A DNA stretch of 64,000 nucleotides from Prochlorococcus sp. AG-402-G06. Its GTDB lineage: Bacteria > Cyanobacteriota > Cyanobacteriia > PCC-6307 > Cyanobiaceae. The notes under the pieces were generated by a model. That model was given only the letters and a program-made list of their open reading frames with translations, was not told the DNA's origin and did no database searches. Location: assembly GCA_003277985.1 (NCBI GenBank), contig QCHR01000005.1:17008-81007 (forward strand), given 5' to 3'. The position numbers were made by a program, and so were the translations under genes. Below are positions 42,120 through 52,182 of this stretch, piece by piece. Each line of letters begins with the position of its first letter. Position 1 is the first letter of the stretch.

Positions 42120-44897
42120 ATGACTTCATCAGAAAGAGATACGTTAGAGAACGAAATCCTCCCAAACAATTTAAATCCAAAGGAAATCTTTCCTTTTGCA
42201 TTGGATGAGTTTCAACTTAAAGCAATTGACTCACTCAATCAAGGGCATTCTGTAGTTGTTAGTGCTCCTACAGGATCAGGAAAAACCTTAATAGGAGAGT
42301 ATGCAATTTATAGAGCGATTTCTCATGGGAATAAGGTGTTTTATACAACCCCCTTAAAAGCTTTATCTAACCAAAAACTGAGAGACTTTAGGAATCAATT
42401 TGGTTCAAGCAATGTGGGTCTATTGACAGGTGATTTAAGCCTAAATAGAGAGGCTTCGATTCTTGTTATGACTACAGAAATTTTTAGAAATATGCTTTAT
42501 GCAGCAGCAGATAGAAATGATGATCCTCTACTTGATATAGAAACTGTTGTTCTTGATGAATGCCATTATATGAATGATGCTCATAGAGGGACAGTGTGGG
42601 AGGAATCAATTATTCATTGTCCTAAATCCGTTCAGTTCGTTGCTTTATCGGCAACCGTTGCAAATGCAGGTCAATTAACTGATTGGATTGAGCAAGTTCA
42701 CGGACCTACAGATTTGATATCTAGTGATTTAAGACCAGTTCCCCTGGAATTTAATTTTTGTAGTGCTAGAGGACTTCATCCATTACTTAATGAAAAAGGA
42801 ACTGGATTACACCCAAACTGTAAGATTTGGCGCCCAACAAAATCACATAAGAAGAGAGGACGCTTATCCAAGCCTGCTCAGCCTGATTCACCTTCACTGG
42901 GCTTTGTGATATCGAAGTTGGCAGAAAGAAATATGTTACCCGCTATTTATTTCATTTTTAGTCGTCGTGGTTGTGACAAGGCTGTGAAAACTATAGCTAG
43001 CACTTGTTTAGTGAACCAAGAAGAAAGAAAATCAATTCAAGAACGATTTGAAAAATATACAATTTTAAATTCAGAAGGTTTGAGAGATGATTTACATATA
43101 AAAGCTTTATTTAATGGAATAGCATCTCATCATGCAGGAGTTCTTCCTGCCTGGAAGGAGTTGATTGAGGAATTATTTCAAGAGGGATTGATAAAGGTTG
43201 TTTTTGCAACTGAAACTTTAGCTGCAGGAATCAATATGCCGGCTAGAAGCACAATTATATCTACTTTGTCGAAGAGATCAGATAATGGACATCGTCAATT
43301 GATGGGGAGTGAATTCTTGCAAATGGCTGGTAGGGCTGGAAGAAGAGGTCTTGACTCTAGAGGCTATGTTGTCACTGTGCAAACTCGATTCGAAGGGGTT
43401 CGAGAAGCTGGTCAATTAGCTACCAGCCCAGCCGATCCACTGATTAGTCAATTCACACCCAGCTATGGAATGGTATTGAATCTCTTACAACGTTATGACT
43501 TAGACAAAGCAAAAGAATTGATAGAGAGAAGCTTTAGTAGGTACTTGGCGAGCTTAGATTTAGTTGAAGAAGAAGAAGAGTTATCCAAATTAAAAGATGA
43601 GTTTAAAGAGTATAAAACTTTTTCAGAAGACATACCATGGTCTGATTTTGAAAGATATGAGAAAATTAAAAGTCATCTAAAGGAAGAAAGAAGACTATTA
43701 AAAATTCTCCAAAAACAATCAGCAGAAACCTTATCTAATGAACTGATTTTAGCCTTAGAATTTGCAAATAATGGAACCCTCATAAGTCTGAAGACATCAC
43801 AGTTAAGAGAAAAAATTACACCTGCAGTAATTGTTGAAAAAATACAAAAAGGAGATAGACAATCTCAATTGTTATGTTTAACAGATGAAAATGTTTGGAT
43901 ACTTATTGCTTGTAAGGAAGTTGTTAGTCTTTATGCTGAATTGACTTGCTTAGACGTATCACATCTTAAAACTCCTAAAATAAGTAGATTAGGTGAAATA
44001 CATCATGGCGATTTACTAAGTAAAGAAACAGCTTCAATGATTTCGAATTTGGCTCAGAAGAATGATATGAGAACTGCTCAATATGATCTGGCTAGTGAAG
44101 TTTTATCTCAAGCTAAGTTGGTTAAATCCTTAGATGATGAATTATTGATTCAACCAGCTCATCGATGGGGGGATAAGAAAAAATTAAAAAAGTATAGACG
44201 AAGAATGGACGAACTAGGTGTTGAAATACATGAACGTGAGGAGATCCTCTACGACAGGTCTAACCGTCACTGGGAAACTTTCTTATCACTAATTAAAGTA
44301 CTTAACCACTTCGGATGCTTGGACGATTTAAATCCTACTGAAATCGGAAGAGGTATTGGATCTTTAAGAGGTGAAAATGAGTTATGGTTAGGATTGGTTT
44401 TGATAAGTGGACATCTTGATGAACTAAAACCAGTAGAATTAGCTGGTGTTGTTCAGTCAATTGTTACTGAGGTAAATCGTCCTGATTTATGGTCTGGATT
44501 TATCCCAAGTGGAGTTGCAGAAGAAGCGTTTAATGACTTATCAAATATTCGAAGAGAATTGTTTAGTGTTCAAGAACGATTTGGTATAGAAGTCCCAATC
44601 TTATGGAGTTCTGAAGTAATGGGTTTAGTAGAAGCCTGGGCTCGAGGAAGCACGTGGACAGATTTAATTTCAAATACTTCCTTGGATGAGGGAGATGTCG
44701 TGAGAATTTTGAGAAGAACAAATGATTTACTTTCACAGATTCCCTATTGCGAGTCTGTGAGTAGGCAACTTAGAAATAACGCCAAGGCTGCGATGAAACT
44801 AATGGATAGATTTCCAGTTTGCGAAGCTGAAGATATTAATCAAGCAAAAGAAAAAAATCATGAACTTATTAATCCAGCAACTGAAAGAAATAATTGA
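42120..44897 (+). CDS. Ski2/Mtr4-like DEAD-box RNA helicase
   Basis: 925 residues. Helicase core motifs are Walker A APTGSGKT (about 50), TPLKALSNQK, DECH (motif II, about 145), SATVANA and the C-terminal motif VI QMAGRAGRRGLDSRG. The rest matches the Ski2/DOB1 type with a C-terminal DSHCT-like helical domain, LSNIRRELFSVQERFGIEVP. Cyanobacterial members are thought to act on RNA, but their targets are unclear. It is divergent from bioF, and the fumC stop is 19 bp past its own. Confidence 0.93.
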   Translation: MTSSERDTLENEILPNNLNPKEIFPFALDEFQLKAIDSLNQGHSVVVSAPTGSGKTLIGEYAIYRAISHGNKVFYTTPLKALSNQKLRDFRNQFGSSNVGLLTGDLSLNREASILVMTTEIFRNMLYAAADRNDDPLLDIETVVLDECHYMNDAHRGTVWEESIIHCPKSVQFVALSATVANAGQLTDWIEQVHGPTDLISSDLRPVPLEFNFCSARGLHPLLNEKGTGLHPNCKIWRPTKSHKKRGRLSKPAQPDSPSLGFVISKLAERNMLPAIYFIFSRRGCDKAVKTIASTCLVNQEERKSIQERFEKYTILNSEGLRDDLHIKALFNGIASHHAGVLPAWKELIEELFQEGLIKVVFATETLAAGINMPARSTIISTLSKRSDNGHRQLMGSEFLQMAGRAGRRGLDSRGYVVTVQTRFEGVREAGQLATSPADPLISQFTPSYGMVLNLLQRYDLDKAKELIERSFSRYLASLDLVEEEEELSKLKDEFKEYKTFSEDIPWSDFERYEKIKSHLKEERRLLKILQKQSAETLSNELILALEFANNGTLISLKTSQLREKITPAVIVEKIQKGDRQSQLLCLTDENVWILIACKEVVSLYAELTCLDVSHLKTPKISRLGEIHHGDLLSKETASMISNLAQKNDMRTAQYDLASEVLSQAKLVKSLDDELLIQPAHRWGDKKKLKKYRRRMDELGVEIHEREEILYDRSNRHWETFLSLIKVLNHFGCLDDLNPTEIGRGIGSLRGENELWLGLVLISGHLDELKPVELAGVVQSIVTEVNRPDLWSGFIPSGVAEEAFNDLSNIRRELFSVQERFGIEVPILWSSEVMGLVEAWARGSTWTDLISNTSLDEGDVVRILRRTNDLLSQIPYCESVSRQLRNNAKAAMKLMDRFPVCEAEDINQAKEKNHELINPATERNN

Positions 44898-44916
44898 GAT
44901 TGAAAAACCTAATTTT

Positions 44917-46311
44917 TTAATCACCTCCAATCATAGATTTTGGATTAGTGAGATTATCAAATTCTTCTTGATCAATAAAATTTAATTGAATGGAGGCTTG
45001 TCTTAAACTTAGATTTTTTTCATGGGCTAATTGGGCAATTTTACTGGCTTTTTCGTATCCAATTGAGGGTGCCAGTGCAGTTACCAGCATCAGAGAATTG
45101 TCTAAATATTCTTTTATTTTCTCTTTATTGGGTTGCATACCTTCAATCATATGTTCTCTGCAACTCTTACATGCATTTTGAATAAGGTTGATACTTTTTA
45201 AAATGTTGTAGCCAATGAGAGGTTTGTAAACATTCATTTGTAGATGTCCCCCACTCCCTGCAATTGATACAGAGGTGTCCATACCAATTATTTGCGTACA
45301 AACCATTGCCATCGCTTCGCATTGAGTGGGATTGATTTTCCCTGGCATTATTGAGCTTCCAGGTTCATTTGCTGGTAGCTGTAGCTCTGATAAACCAGCT
45401 CTAGGTCCACAAGATAAAAGTCGAAGATCATTTACAATTTTGAGAAAAGTTACTGCTAATAATTTTAGTTGAGACATTATATTTACAAGACCATCATGAC
45501 TAGCCATAATGGCAAATTTATTAGCTGCAGTCTTAAAAGGTAAATTTGTTTTTCTAGAAATATCAAGAGCAATTAACTTATCGAAATTCTTAGGACTATT
45601 AAGCCCGGTCCCAATTGCTGTCCCTCCAAGAGGCAATGGATAAATTTCCTCAAGGTTGATTTCAATACGCACTAAAGCAGTTTCTAATTGATTGGCCCAA
45701 GTGGAGACTTCTTGCCCAAGAGTTAGAGGTACTGCATCTTGAAGATGAGTACGTCCTATTTTTATAATATCTCTCCATTCTTTACTTTTTAGATGGAGTA
45801 CATCAATGAGTTTTTTTAATTCAGGTATTAATGTGTCTTTTAAAGTGACTATTGTGGCTATTTGAATTGCAGATGGGAAAACATCGTTTGTTGATTGAGA
45901 GCAATTGACATGATCATTGGGATGTATTGGATCATGACTACCTAACGGATTATTTAAACGTTTTGAAGCTATATTACAAATCACCTCATTGACGTTCATA
46001 TTGGTTTGAGTACCACTGCCTGTTTGCCAAACCTTTACAGGAAATTGATCATTATGTTTTCCTTCAATGATTTCTAGACTTGCTTCGGTAATGAATTGAG
46101 TAGTTTCTTTATTTATTAGGCCTAGATCATTGTTTACTTGAGCAGCAGAAGCTTTTATTTGGGCAATTGCATGAATAATCTCGAGTGGTATGATCTCCTC
46201 TCCAATAGAGAAATTTAAGATTGATCGTTGAGTCTGAGCTCCCCATAGCACATCCTTTGGAACATCAATAGAACCTAGGCTATCTTTCTCAAGTCGTTTC
46301 ATATTGGACAT
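44917..46311 (-). CDS. fumC: Fumarate hydratase class II
   Basis: 464 residues. It interconverts fumarate and malate. The superfamily signature GSSIMPGKINPTQCEA is present, as are TGSGTQTNMNVNEV and GRTHLQDAVPLTLGQE. It is related to purB, which follows 128 bp before it in the opposite order on the same strand. Cyanobacteria use it to recycle fumarate from purine and arginine synthesis. Confidence 0.97.
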   Translation of the reverse strand: MSNMKRLEKDSLGSIDVPKDVLWGAQTQRSILNFSIGEEIIPLEIIHAIAQIKASAAQVNNDLGLINKETTQFITEASLEIIEGKHNDQFPVKVWQTGSGTQTNMNVNEVICNIASKRLNNPLGSHDPIHPNDHVNCSQSTNDVFPSAIQIATIVTLKDTLIPELKKLIDVLHLKSKEWRDIIKIGRTHLQDAVPLTLGQEVSTWANQLETALVRIEINLEEIYPLPLGGTAIGTGLNSPKNFDKLIALDISRKTNLPFKTAANKFAIMASHDGLVNIMSQLKLLAVTFLKIVNDLRLLSCGPRAGLSELQLPANEPGSSIMPGKINPTQCEAMAMVCTQIIGMDTSVSIAGSGGHLQMNVYKPLIGYNILKSINLIQNACKSCREHMIEGMQPNKEKIKEYLDNSLMLVTALAPSIGYEKASKIAQLAHEKNLSLRQASIQLNFIDQEEFDNLTNPKSMIGGD

Positions 46312-46439
46312 TGATCTTGGGTTGAGAATTTTTAAGTTTCCTAGGGAATAGAAACTTATAACTATGGATTTTAGTTGAATCTAGTTCTAATCCCTTTTGA
46401 GAGTGTATATACTGATCATAATTGATTCAGCTTTTAAAG

Positions 46440-47735
46440 TTATATACCAAGTCTTTCCCACACAACTCTCAAATTGGACTGGTGTAATTCGGTTGAGAAA
46501 CAGTCAGAAAGCTTTTCTTTTGAGAGACTATTCATTACTTCTGGATCATTCTCAAGGTTCTTTTTGAAATCTCCTTCGCTTTGATTCCAGGCTGAATGAG
46601 CATTTTTTTGTACTAGTCGATAAGAATCTTCTCGACTCATTCCATTCTCAACTAAAGCTAAAAGAACTCTTTGACTAAAAACTACTCCTCCATAAATGTT
46701 TAAATTTTTCAACATATTTTTTGGATAAACGCCAAGACCTTTAATTATTGCGGTCATTTCTGTGATCATGAAATGAAGAGTAATAGATGTGTCTGGCAGC
46801 ATTAATCTTTCATTGGAGCTGTGGCTTATATCTCTTTCATGCCATAGAGCTACATTCTCAAGAGCTGCAACTACATAACTTCTTAAAACTCTGGATAGAC
46901 CACTTACTCTTTCACTTCTTATGGGATTTCTTTTATGAGGCATTGCAGAGCTTCCTTTTTGGCCTTTAGCAAAGTTCTCCTCTACTTCAAGAACATCAGT
47001 CCTTTGAAGGTTTCTAATTTCTGTAGAAAAACGATCTAGTGAAGATCCAATCAAAGCAAGAATCTGTACATAATTAGCATGTCTATCTCTTGAGATAACT
47101 TGAGTGCTAGCCGTATCACACTCAAGTCCCAAAAGTTCACAAGTTATTCTCTCTATTTCTGGATCAGTATTAGCATAAGTACCCATGGCCCCGCTAATTT
47201 GGCCAACCGATATGTCTTTCTCAAGATTGGTTAGCCTCTCTTTGTTTCTTATAGTTTCAGCTAGCCACCCCGCTAATTTGAATCCAAAGGTAATAGGTTC
47301 TCCATGAATCGCATGAGAACGACCTATCATTACGGTTTTCTTATGCTGCCTTGCTAGATCTCTAATAGCTTCTTCAAGTAATAAAAGCTCTTTTATTAAA
47401 AGCTTGATTGATGACTTTAATTGAAGTGCAAGGCCCGTATCAAGGACATCGCTACTGGTCATTCCAACGTGAATAAAACGGCCAGCATCCCCAACATATT
47501 CATTTACATTTGTTAGAAATGCAATTACGTCATGGCGAACTTCCTCTTCAATTTCGAGGATGCGTTCAGGTTTGAAACTTGCCTTTGATCGAATGGTTTC
47601 CATTGCGCTTTTAGGGATTTTCCCTAATTTGCAATTAGCCTCACATGCGGCAATTTCAACATCAAGCCATGTTTGGTATTTGGCTTGATCAGACCAAATA
47701 TTTCCCATCTCTGGGTTTGTGTAACGCTCAATCAA
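46440..47735 (-). CDS. purB: Adenylosuccinate lyase
   Basis: 431 residues from a TTG start. It splits SAICAR and adenylosuccinate in purine synthesis, releasing fumarate. The signature SSAMPHKRNPIRSE and the catalytic regions GMTSSDVLDTGL and GRSHAIHGEPITFG are visible. Both purB and fumC belong to the same superfamily; PurB releases fumarate and FumC consumes it, so their adjacency is metabolically sensible. Upstream 43 bp is a small unknown gene on the same strand. Confidence 0.97.
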   Translation of the reverse strand: MIERYTNPEMGNIWSDQAKYQTWLDVEIAACEANCKLGKIPKSAMETIRSKASFKPERILEIEEEVRHDVIAFLTNVNEYVGDAGRFIHVGMTSSDVLDTGLALQLKSSIKLLIKELLLLEEAIRDLARQHKKTVMIGRSHAIHGEPITFGFKLAGWLAETIRNKERLTNLEKDISVGQISGAMGTYANTDPEIERITCELLGLECDTASTQVISRDRHANYVQILALIGSSLDRFSTEIRNLQRTDVLEVEENFAKGQKGSSAMPHKRNPIRSERVSGLSRVLRSYVVAALENVALWHERDISHSSNERLMLPDTSITLHFMITEMTAIIKGLGVYPKNMLKNLNIYGGVVFSQRVLLALVENGMSREDSYRLVQKNAHSAWNQSEGDFKKNLENDPEVMNSLSKEKLSDCFSTELHQSNLRVVWERLGI

Positions 47736-47778
47736 AGTGCTACAAAGTTAAAGGTTACCTTAATTTAGATCGTCAAGG

Positions 47779-48039
47779 TCAAGCTGACTTGAGTCTATTG
47801 TGTTCAACTTCCCAATGAACATATCTTCCCCAAGCTTGCTGTCTTACCCTGCATCTTCCTCCTTTGCAATCAATTACTTGAAAGGGAGGCAAATCATTAG
47901 GTTGATTTGCAAAAATTGCAAAACTTCCTGGAGGTAGAAGTTCAAGTACTTCTCCAGTTTGTTTTTTTGAGGTTATGTGAAAATGACCATGGCTAGATAG
48001 CTCATTTTCATTAGTTGGATGCCTGAGCTTTTTAGACAA
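47779..48039 (-). CDS. Conserved-looking small protein, unknown
   Basis: 86 residues from a TTG start. The C-terminal half, VIDCKGGRCRVRQQAWGRYVHWEVEHNRL, is rich in Arg, Trp and Cys and looks like a small folded beta protein, possibly nucleic-acid or cofactor binding. No signal peptide or helix is seen. It is 43 bp upstream of purB on the same strand and probably cotranscribed. I do not recognise a family. Confidence 0.75.
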   Translation of the reverse strand: MSKKLRHPTNENELSSHGHFHITSKKQTGEVLELLPPGSFAIFANQPNDLPPFQVIDCKGGRCRVRQQAWGRYVHWEVEHNRLKSA

Positions 48040-48134
48040 AACCTTTGGTCAGTTGACTAGATTCTCTATCGAAAAAGAGAATAAGCTCGAGTTCTGCGGT
48101 TTTTGTTCCGTTTCCTGTTTGTTTTTGTAAACAA

Positions 48135-48935
48135 ATGACTAAAAAATCGCGCTTAGATCTTCACTTGCTGACTAAAGGCTTAGTAAAAACTCGTCAAGAA
48201 GCTCAGAAGCTTATCAGAGCAGGCAAAATCAAAACAATCAATGGTCAAATTTTAGATAAGCCAGGTCAAGAAGTTTCAAAAAATCTAGAGATAGAAGTTA
48301 CGCAGCCCTTGAAATATGTATCTAGAGGGGGTGAAAAGTTGGCGGAAGCGTTTAATAAATTTCCTCTAGATATTAAGAATAGGGTTTGTTTAGATGCTGG
48401 GATTTCAACTGGTGGTTTCACAGATTGTCTTTTGCAATTAGGAGCGGCAAAGGTTTATGGCGTTGATGTTGGTTATGGTCAGACTGCATGGAGTATCAGA
48501 AATGATCCAAGAGTAGTTCTTTGGGAGCGTACCAATATTAGGCATTTAACTCCTGAAAAATTGTTTAAGGATGGAGACCCAATACCAGACTTCGCAGTTG
48601 CAGACTTGTCTTTTATCTCTCTTAAAATTGTTTTGCCCAGTCTTAAGTCTCTTCTTCAATCTAACCACTCTGAGTTACTTGTACTAGTGAAACCTCAATT
48701 CGAAGTTGGCAAAGATAAAGTGGGTAAAGGAGGAGTAGTTCGTGATCATTTACTGCATGCAGAGGCTATAGAGGGTGTAGCAATCGAATCTAAAAAACAT
48801 GGATGGTACCCAAGAGGATTGATCGCATCTCCTTTAAAGGGTCCTGCTGGTAATCAAGAATATCTTCTTTGGATGGGTGATGAAGTTGAAGGAAGTATTG
48901 AAATTGAAAAAATGTTAAATGCTTTATTCTTCTAA
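48135..48935 (+). CDS. tlyA: TlyA family rRNA (cytidine-2'-O)-methyltransferase
   Basis: 266 residues. An N-terminal S4 RNA-binding domain (SRLDLHLLTKGLVKTRQEAQ) is joined to an FtsJ-like methyltransferase with DAGISTGGFTDCLLQLGA. TlyA members methylate 16S and/or 23S rRNA or act in related roles. It begins at ATG and ends 10 bp before convergent glnB. Length is normal. Confidence 0.93.
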   Translation: MTKKSRLDLHLLTKGLVKTRQEAQKLIRAGKIKTINGQILDKPGQEVSKNLEIEVTQPLKYVSRGGEKLAEAFNKFPLDIKNRVCLDAGISTGGFTDCLLQLGAAKVYGVDVGYGQTAWSIRNDPRVVLWERTNIRHLTPEKLFKDGDPIPDFAVADLSFISLKIVLPSLKSLLQSNHSELLVLVKPQFEVGKDKVGKGGVVRDHLLHAEAIEGVAIESKKHGWYPRGLIASPLKGPAGNQEYLLWMGDEVEGSIEIEKMLNALFF

Positions 48936-48945
48936 ATTGTTGCGA

Positions 48946-49320
<375 letters not shown>

Positions 49321-49323
49321 TTA

Positions 49324-49551
49324 TCAGATTTTGTCTATTTGACTTAGAGAATTGATGAAATTTATATCTAAACCGGCCTTTTGAGCATCTTCACTAAGCA
49401 TTTCAGCATCATTGGTAGGAATTATTACTAGACCATTACTGATTGATTCCCAATGGTTTGATTCAAAATGAGTTTGTAGCCAAAGGATTCCATGAACACT
49501 TATGGGTTCTATTTGAGTTCCATTTCGTTTATCAGAAAGCCTGATGTCCAT
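49324..49551 (-). CDS. Small unknown protein upstream of glnB
   Basis: 75 residues from ATG, with no membrane helix. The sequence (MDIRLSDKRNGTQIEPISVH, then GILWLQTHFES) looks like a real soluble protein but I do not recognise a family. It lies 39 bp upstream of glnB on the same strand and may be its operon partner. Confidence 0.7.
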   Translation of the reverse strand: MDIRLSDKRNGTQIEPISVHGILWLQTHFESNHWESISNGLVIIPTNDAEMLSEDAQKAGLDINFINSLSQIDKI

Positions 49552-49724
49552 GTAAAAGTTTTAACTATGTCTATTAAGAGGGATAGCGAAGATTAGTTTT
49601 GTACCTAATGATACAAATAAGCTTTTTTGCATCGTTTCGCTAGTTTTTGATTAGAAGAATTTATTTAAAGTTTGAATTTTTAATCAAGCTTTTATGTAGT
49701 GTGAGTTTTAAATGCAACTAAAAT

Positions 49725-50147
49725 GTGATTAGACAAGAAAAAGACATTAAAAAAGAAATTATGTATGGGGAGAGGGAAATAGAGGCTGGGAGCTTAATTT
49801 GTTTTCCAAATCCAAATATTGATAGAGATTATGAAATTTTAATAGATTTCCCTGAATTCACATGTAAGTGCCCTTTTTCTGGATATCCTGATTTTGCAAC
49901 TTTGAGAATTAAATATCAACCAAATACTAAGGTTATAGAATTAAAAGCAATTAAACTTTACTTAAACAGCTTTCGAGAAAAGAAAATATCTCACGAAGAA
50001 GTTGCTAATCAAATAATCGATGACTTTGTTGAAATTTCTGATCCTAAGTGGATGCAATTAGAAGCTGATTTTAACCCTAGGGGTAATGTTCATACAATCA
50101 TAAGAGTCTGTCATGGTAAGAGAAATAATTTAGAACTAATTCACTAA
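49725..50147 (+). CDS. queF: 7-cyano-7-deazaguanine reductase (preQ1 synthase), QueF
   Basis: 140 residues from a GTG start. It reduces preQ0 to preQ1 with NADPH, for queuosine in tRNA. The active-site Cys lies in FTCKCPFSGYPDFAT, and the E-S-K-L-like NADPH motif is represented by IELKAIKLYLNSFR. This is the short, unimodular type I form. The rest of the queuosine pathway is not nearby. The 3' end overlaps the ccs1 3' end by 12 bp on the other strand. Confidence 0.94.
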   Translation: MIRQEKDIKKEIMYGEREIEAGSLICFPNPNIDRDYEILIDFPEFTCKCPFSGYPDFATLRIKYQPNTKVIELKAIKLYLNSFREKKISHEEVANQIIDDFVEISDPKWMQLEADFNPRGNVHTIIRVCHGKRNNLELIH

Positions 50148-51416
50148 TAAACTAATAAAATTTGGAAATTCTTTTGAAAGACCAGAGAGATTTCTATTGC
50201 TTAATCCACCTATATAAATCATAGATTTTTCCTTTTCATATAAGACCCATATTTTCTTAGTTGAAATAATACTAAGTGAACCTCCAATAAGTATTATCGC
50301 AAAACTGGTATATACAAGGGGTACTCCAGGGTCATGCTTTAATAGTAAACCACTACTTGGAATTATATTGATTATCTTTATTGAGGTGTCTTTGACTTTT
50401 GCTTCCTTATTTGTACTTAATGTTGTAAGTGCTGTGCCATCACTATCGTAAATACTTACTGGACCTGTTTCATTATTTACCGTTACTAAAATTGGGTCTT
50501 TACCATCTTTTTTTATAGGTATAACTGTCCCCCAAACTTGTTCACCTAGCTCAGGTATAGGTTCTATTGGAATTTGTAATTTCGGACTATTTTCAATTTG
50601 AAGAGTTATTGCTGCTAATGACCATTCGGCTTGATATAATGTTAGCCCTTTATATCTTAATGGATAATTAACACTAATTTCTTTTAATTGATTACTTCCA
50701 TTAGGTTCAATAATATTGACTACAGATCTATACTGCTCAGCTCTTCCTTGCGGGTCTCTTTCTATTTGAAATTTTTCTAATTTAATAGTTAAACCTCTCT
50801 CTTCATTTTTGTTTAATAAATCTATTGATCTGCCAGGGGCTAGAAATTTTTCTATGGTTTCCCCGTTCAACGACCCATATGTTGCTCCCAACATTAATAG
50901 GATCATTCCTAAATGAATTAATATAGGCCCTAATCTTCCTATTACTCCTTTGCGAGCAGCGATCCTTCCATCTGTTTCTTTGACATTCCAACCTTGTTTT
51001 TTTAAATTTATTTTTATTTTTTCTAGGCCTTTCGAGTAATTATTAGTCACTATAGTTTGAGCAATAGAAAGTTTTGCTATTTGACGAGGTGATTTATAAT
51101 CTATCCAGTTTAATGCTGACTTAAGTATAGGTAATTGTCTTCTAAAACTACAAACTGCAAGAGCTAGGCCAAGCCAAATTAGTAAGAATAAAAACCAAAA
51201 ACTTGTATAGACATGATTGAATTCAAAAAGTACTAATATATTTCCATTGATTATTCCCAGAATAGGATTTGTATTAAAATTTTCGTAATAGAATTGATCT
51301 GATTCTTGTTGTGGTATTAAAGTCCCAGCTGCACATGAAATAGCTATTAATAATAATAGTAATATCGCAATCTTTAAGCTAGAAAGCCAGTTTAAAACTA
51401 GGCTGATTTTTTTCAT
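50136..51416 (-). CDS. ccs1: Cytochrome c biogenesis protein Ccs1/CcsB (ResB type)
   Basis: 426 residues. An N-terminal cluster of hydrophobic helices (LKIAILLLLLIAISCAAGTLIPQQE, then further ones near 80 and 165) precedes a large lumenal domain, with a final helix near 385. With CcsA it forms the system II haem-attachment complex at the thylakoid or plasma membrane. It lies 6 bp after ccdA, its functional partner for reducing apocytochrome thiols. Confidence 0.93.
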   Translation of the reverse strand: MKKISLVLNWLSSLKIAILLLLLIAISCAAGTLIPQQESDQFYYENFNTNPILGIINGNILVLFEFNHVYTSFWFLFLLIWLGLALAVCSFRRQLPILKSALNWIDYKSPRQIAKLSIAQTIVTNNYSKGLEKIKINLKKQGWNVKETDGRIAARKGVIGRLGPILIHLGMILLMLGATYGSLNGETIEKFLAPGRSIDLLNKNEERGLTIKLEKFQIERDPQGRAEQYRSVVNIIEPNGSNQLKEISVNYPLRYKGLTLYQAEWSLAAITLQIENSPKLQIPIEPIPELGEQVWGTVIPIKKDGKDPILVTVNNETGPVSIYDSDGTALTTLSTNKEAKVKDTSIKIINIIPSSGLLLKHDPGVPLVYTSFAIILIGGSLSIISTKKIWVLYEKEKSMIYIGGLSNRNLSGLSKEFPNFISLLVN

Positions 51417-51422
51417 CTATTT

Positions 51423-52163
51423 TTAGATCCAAATAGAAATAAGGCTCATAAGACCTATGGTTAACAAAATGAAGCCACTAATTGCTGGAACCCATTGCCC
51501 AATAGGTCGCAACGATAATAATTTTGGAATACTTGCTGCAAAAGTACCTGCTAAAAATAAAGGAACAATTTGTCCAATCGCAAAACTTCCAAGAAAAATT
51601 GTGCCACTAAGAGGATTTCCTTGTTTCGCAACCCAGGCGAGAAGAACTGCAAGAACTGGAGTAGTACAAGGCGAGGAGGCTAATCCAAAAGCAAAACCTG
51701 CTGAAACTGGAGCGAATGCAGGAGGAACTTGATTTGTCCAAATTTCAGGATCAGGTCCAGACGGAAGTGAGAATTTTACAATCCCAAGAAGATTTAGACC
51801 CATAATTATTGCTAGAGAACTTATGAATATTGAAAAGAAACCCGGTAATTGGCCATAAATTTTTCCTAAAAACCCGCTTAGAGTTCCTAATACAACCAGA
51901 GAAATAACTATGCCGCTACAGAAACTAATCGTTTTTTGTAAAGGGTTTTGATTATTTGTAAATCCAGCTAAATATGCAACTGTTATTGGTAAAAGTGATA
52001 ATGAACAGGGCCCTAAACTAGTCAAAAGTCCTCCCGTGAAAACTATCAAAATTGTCAAAGGGGATGGATGATTCAGCCCATTATTGATTAACTGCTCGCC
52101 AAAACGAGTCAAATCAGAGAAGATTAAACTTATGGAAGAAATGTTCAAAAAGAGATTTGCCAA
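51423..52163 (-). CDS. ccdA: Cytochrome c biogenesis protein CcdA
   Basis: 246 residues from a TTG start, with about six transmembrane helices. The paired Cys residues sit in SLGPCSLSLLPI and SSPCTTPVLAVLLAW, as in the DsbD membrane domain. It carries electrons across the membrane to keep apocytochrome c and other lumenal thiols reduced. It is placed between ftsW (19 bp upstream) and ccs1 (6 bp downstream). Confidence 0.93.
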   Translation of the reverse strand: MANLFLNISSISLIFSDLTRFGEQLINNGLNHPSPLTILIVFTGGLLTSLGPCSLSLLPITVAYLAGFTNNQNPLQKTISFCSGIVISLVVLGTLSGFLGKIYGQLPGFFSIFISSLAIIMGLNLLGIVKFSLPSGPDPEIWTNQVPPAFAPVSAGFAFGLASSPCTTPVLAVLLAWVAKQGNPLSGTIFLGSFAIGQIVPLFLAGTFAASIPKLLSLRPIGQWVPAISGFILLTIGLMSLISIWI

Positions 52164-52182
52164 TCTTAGCTCTTACAACAGA

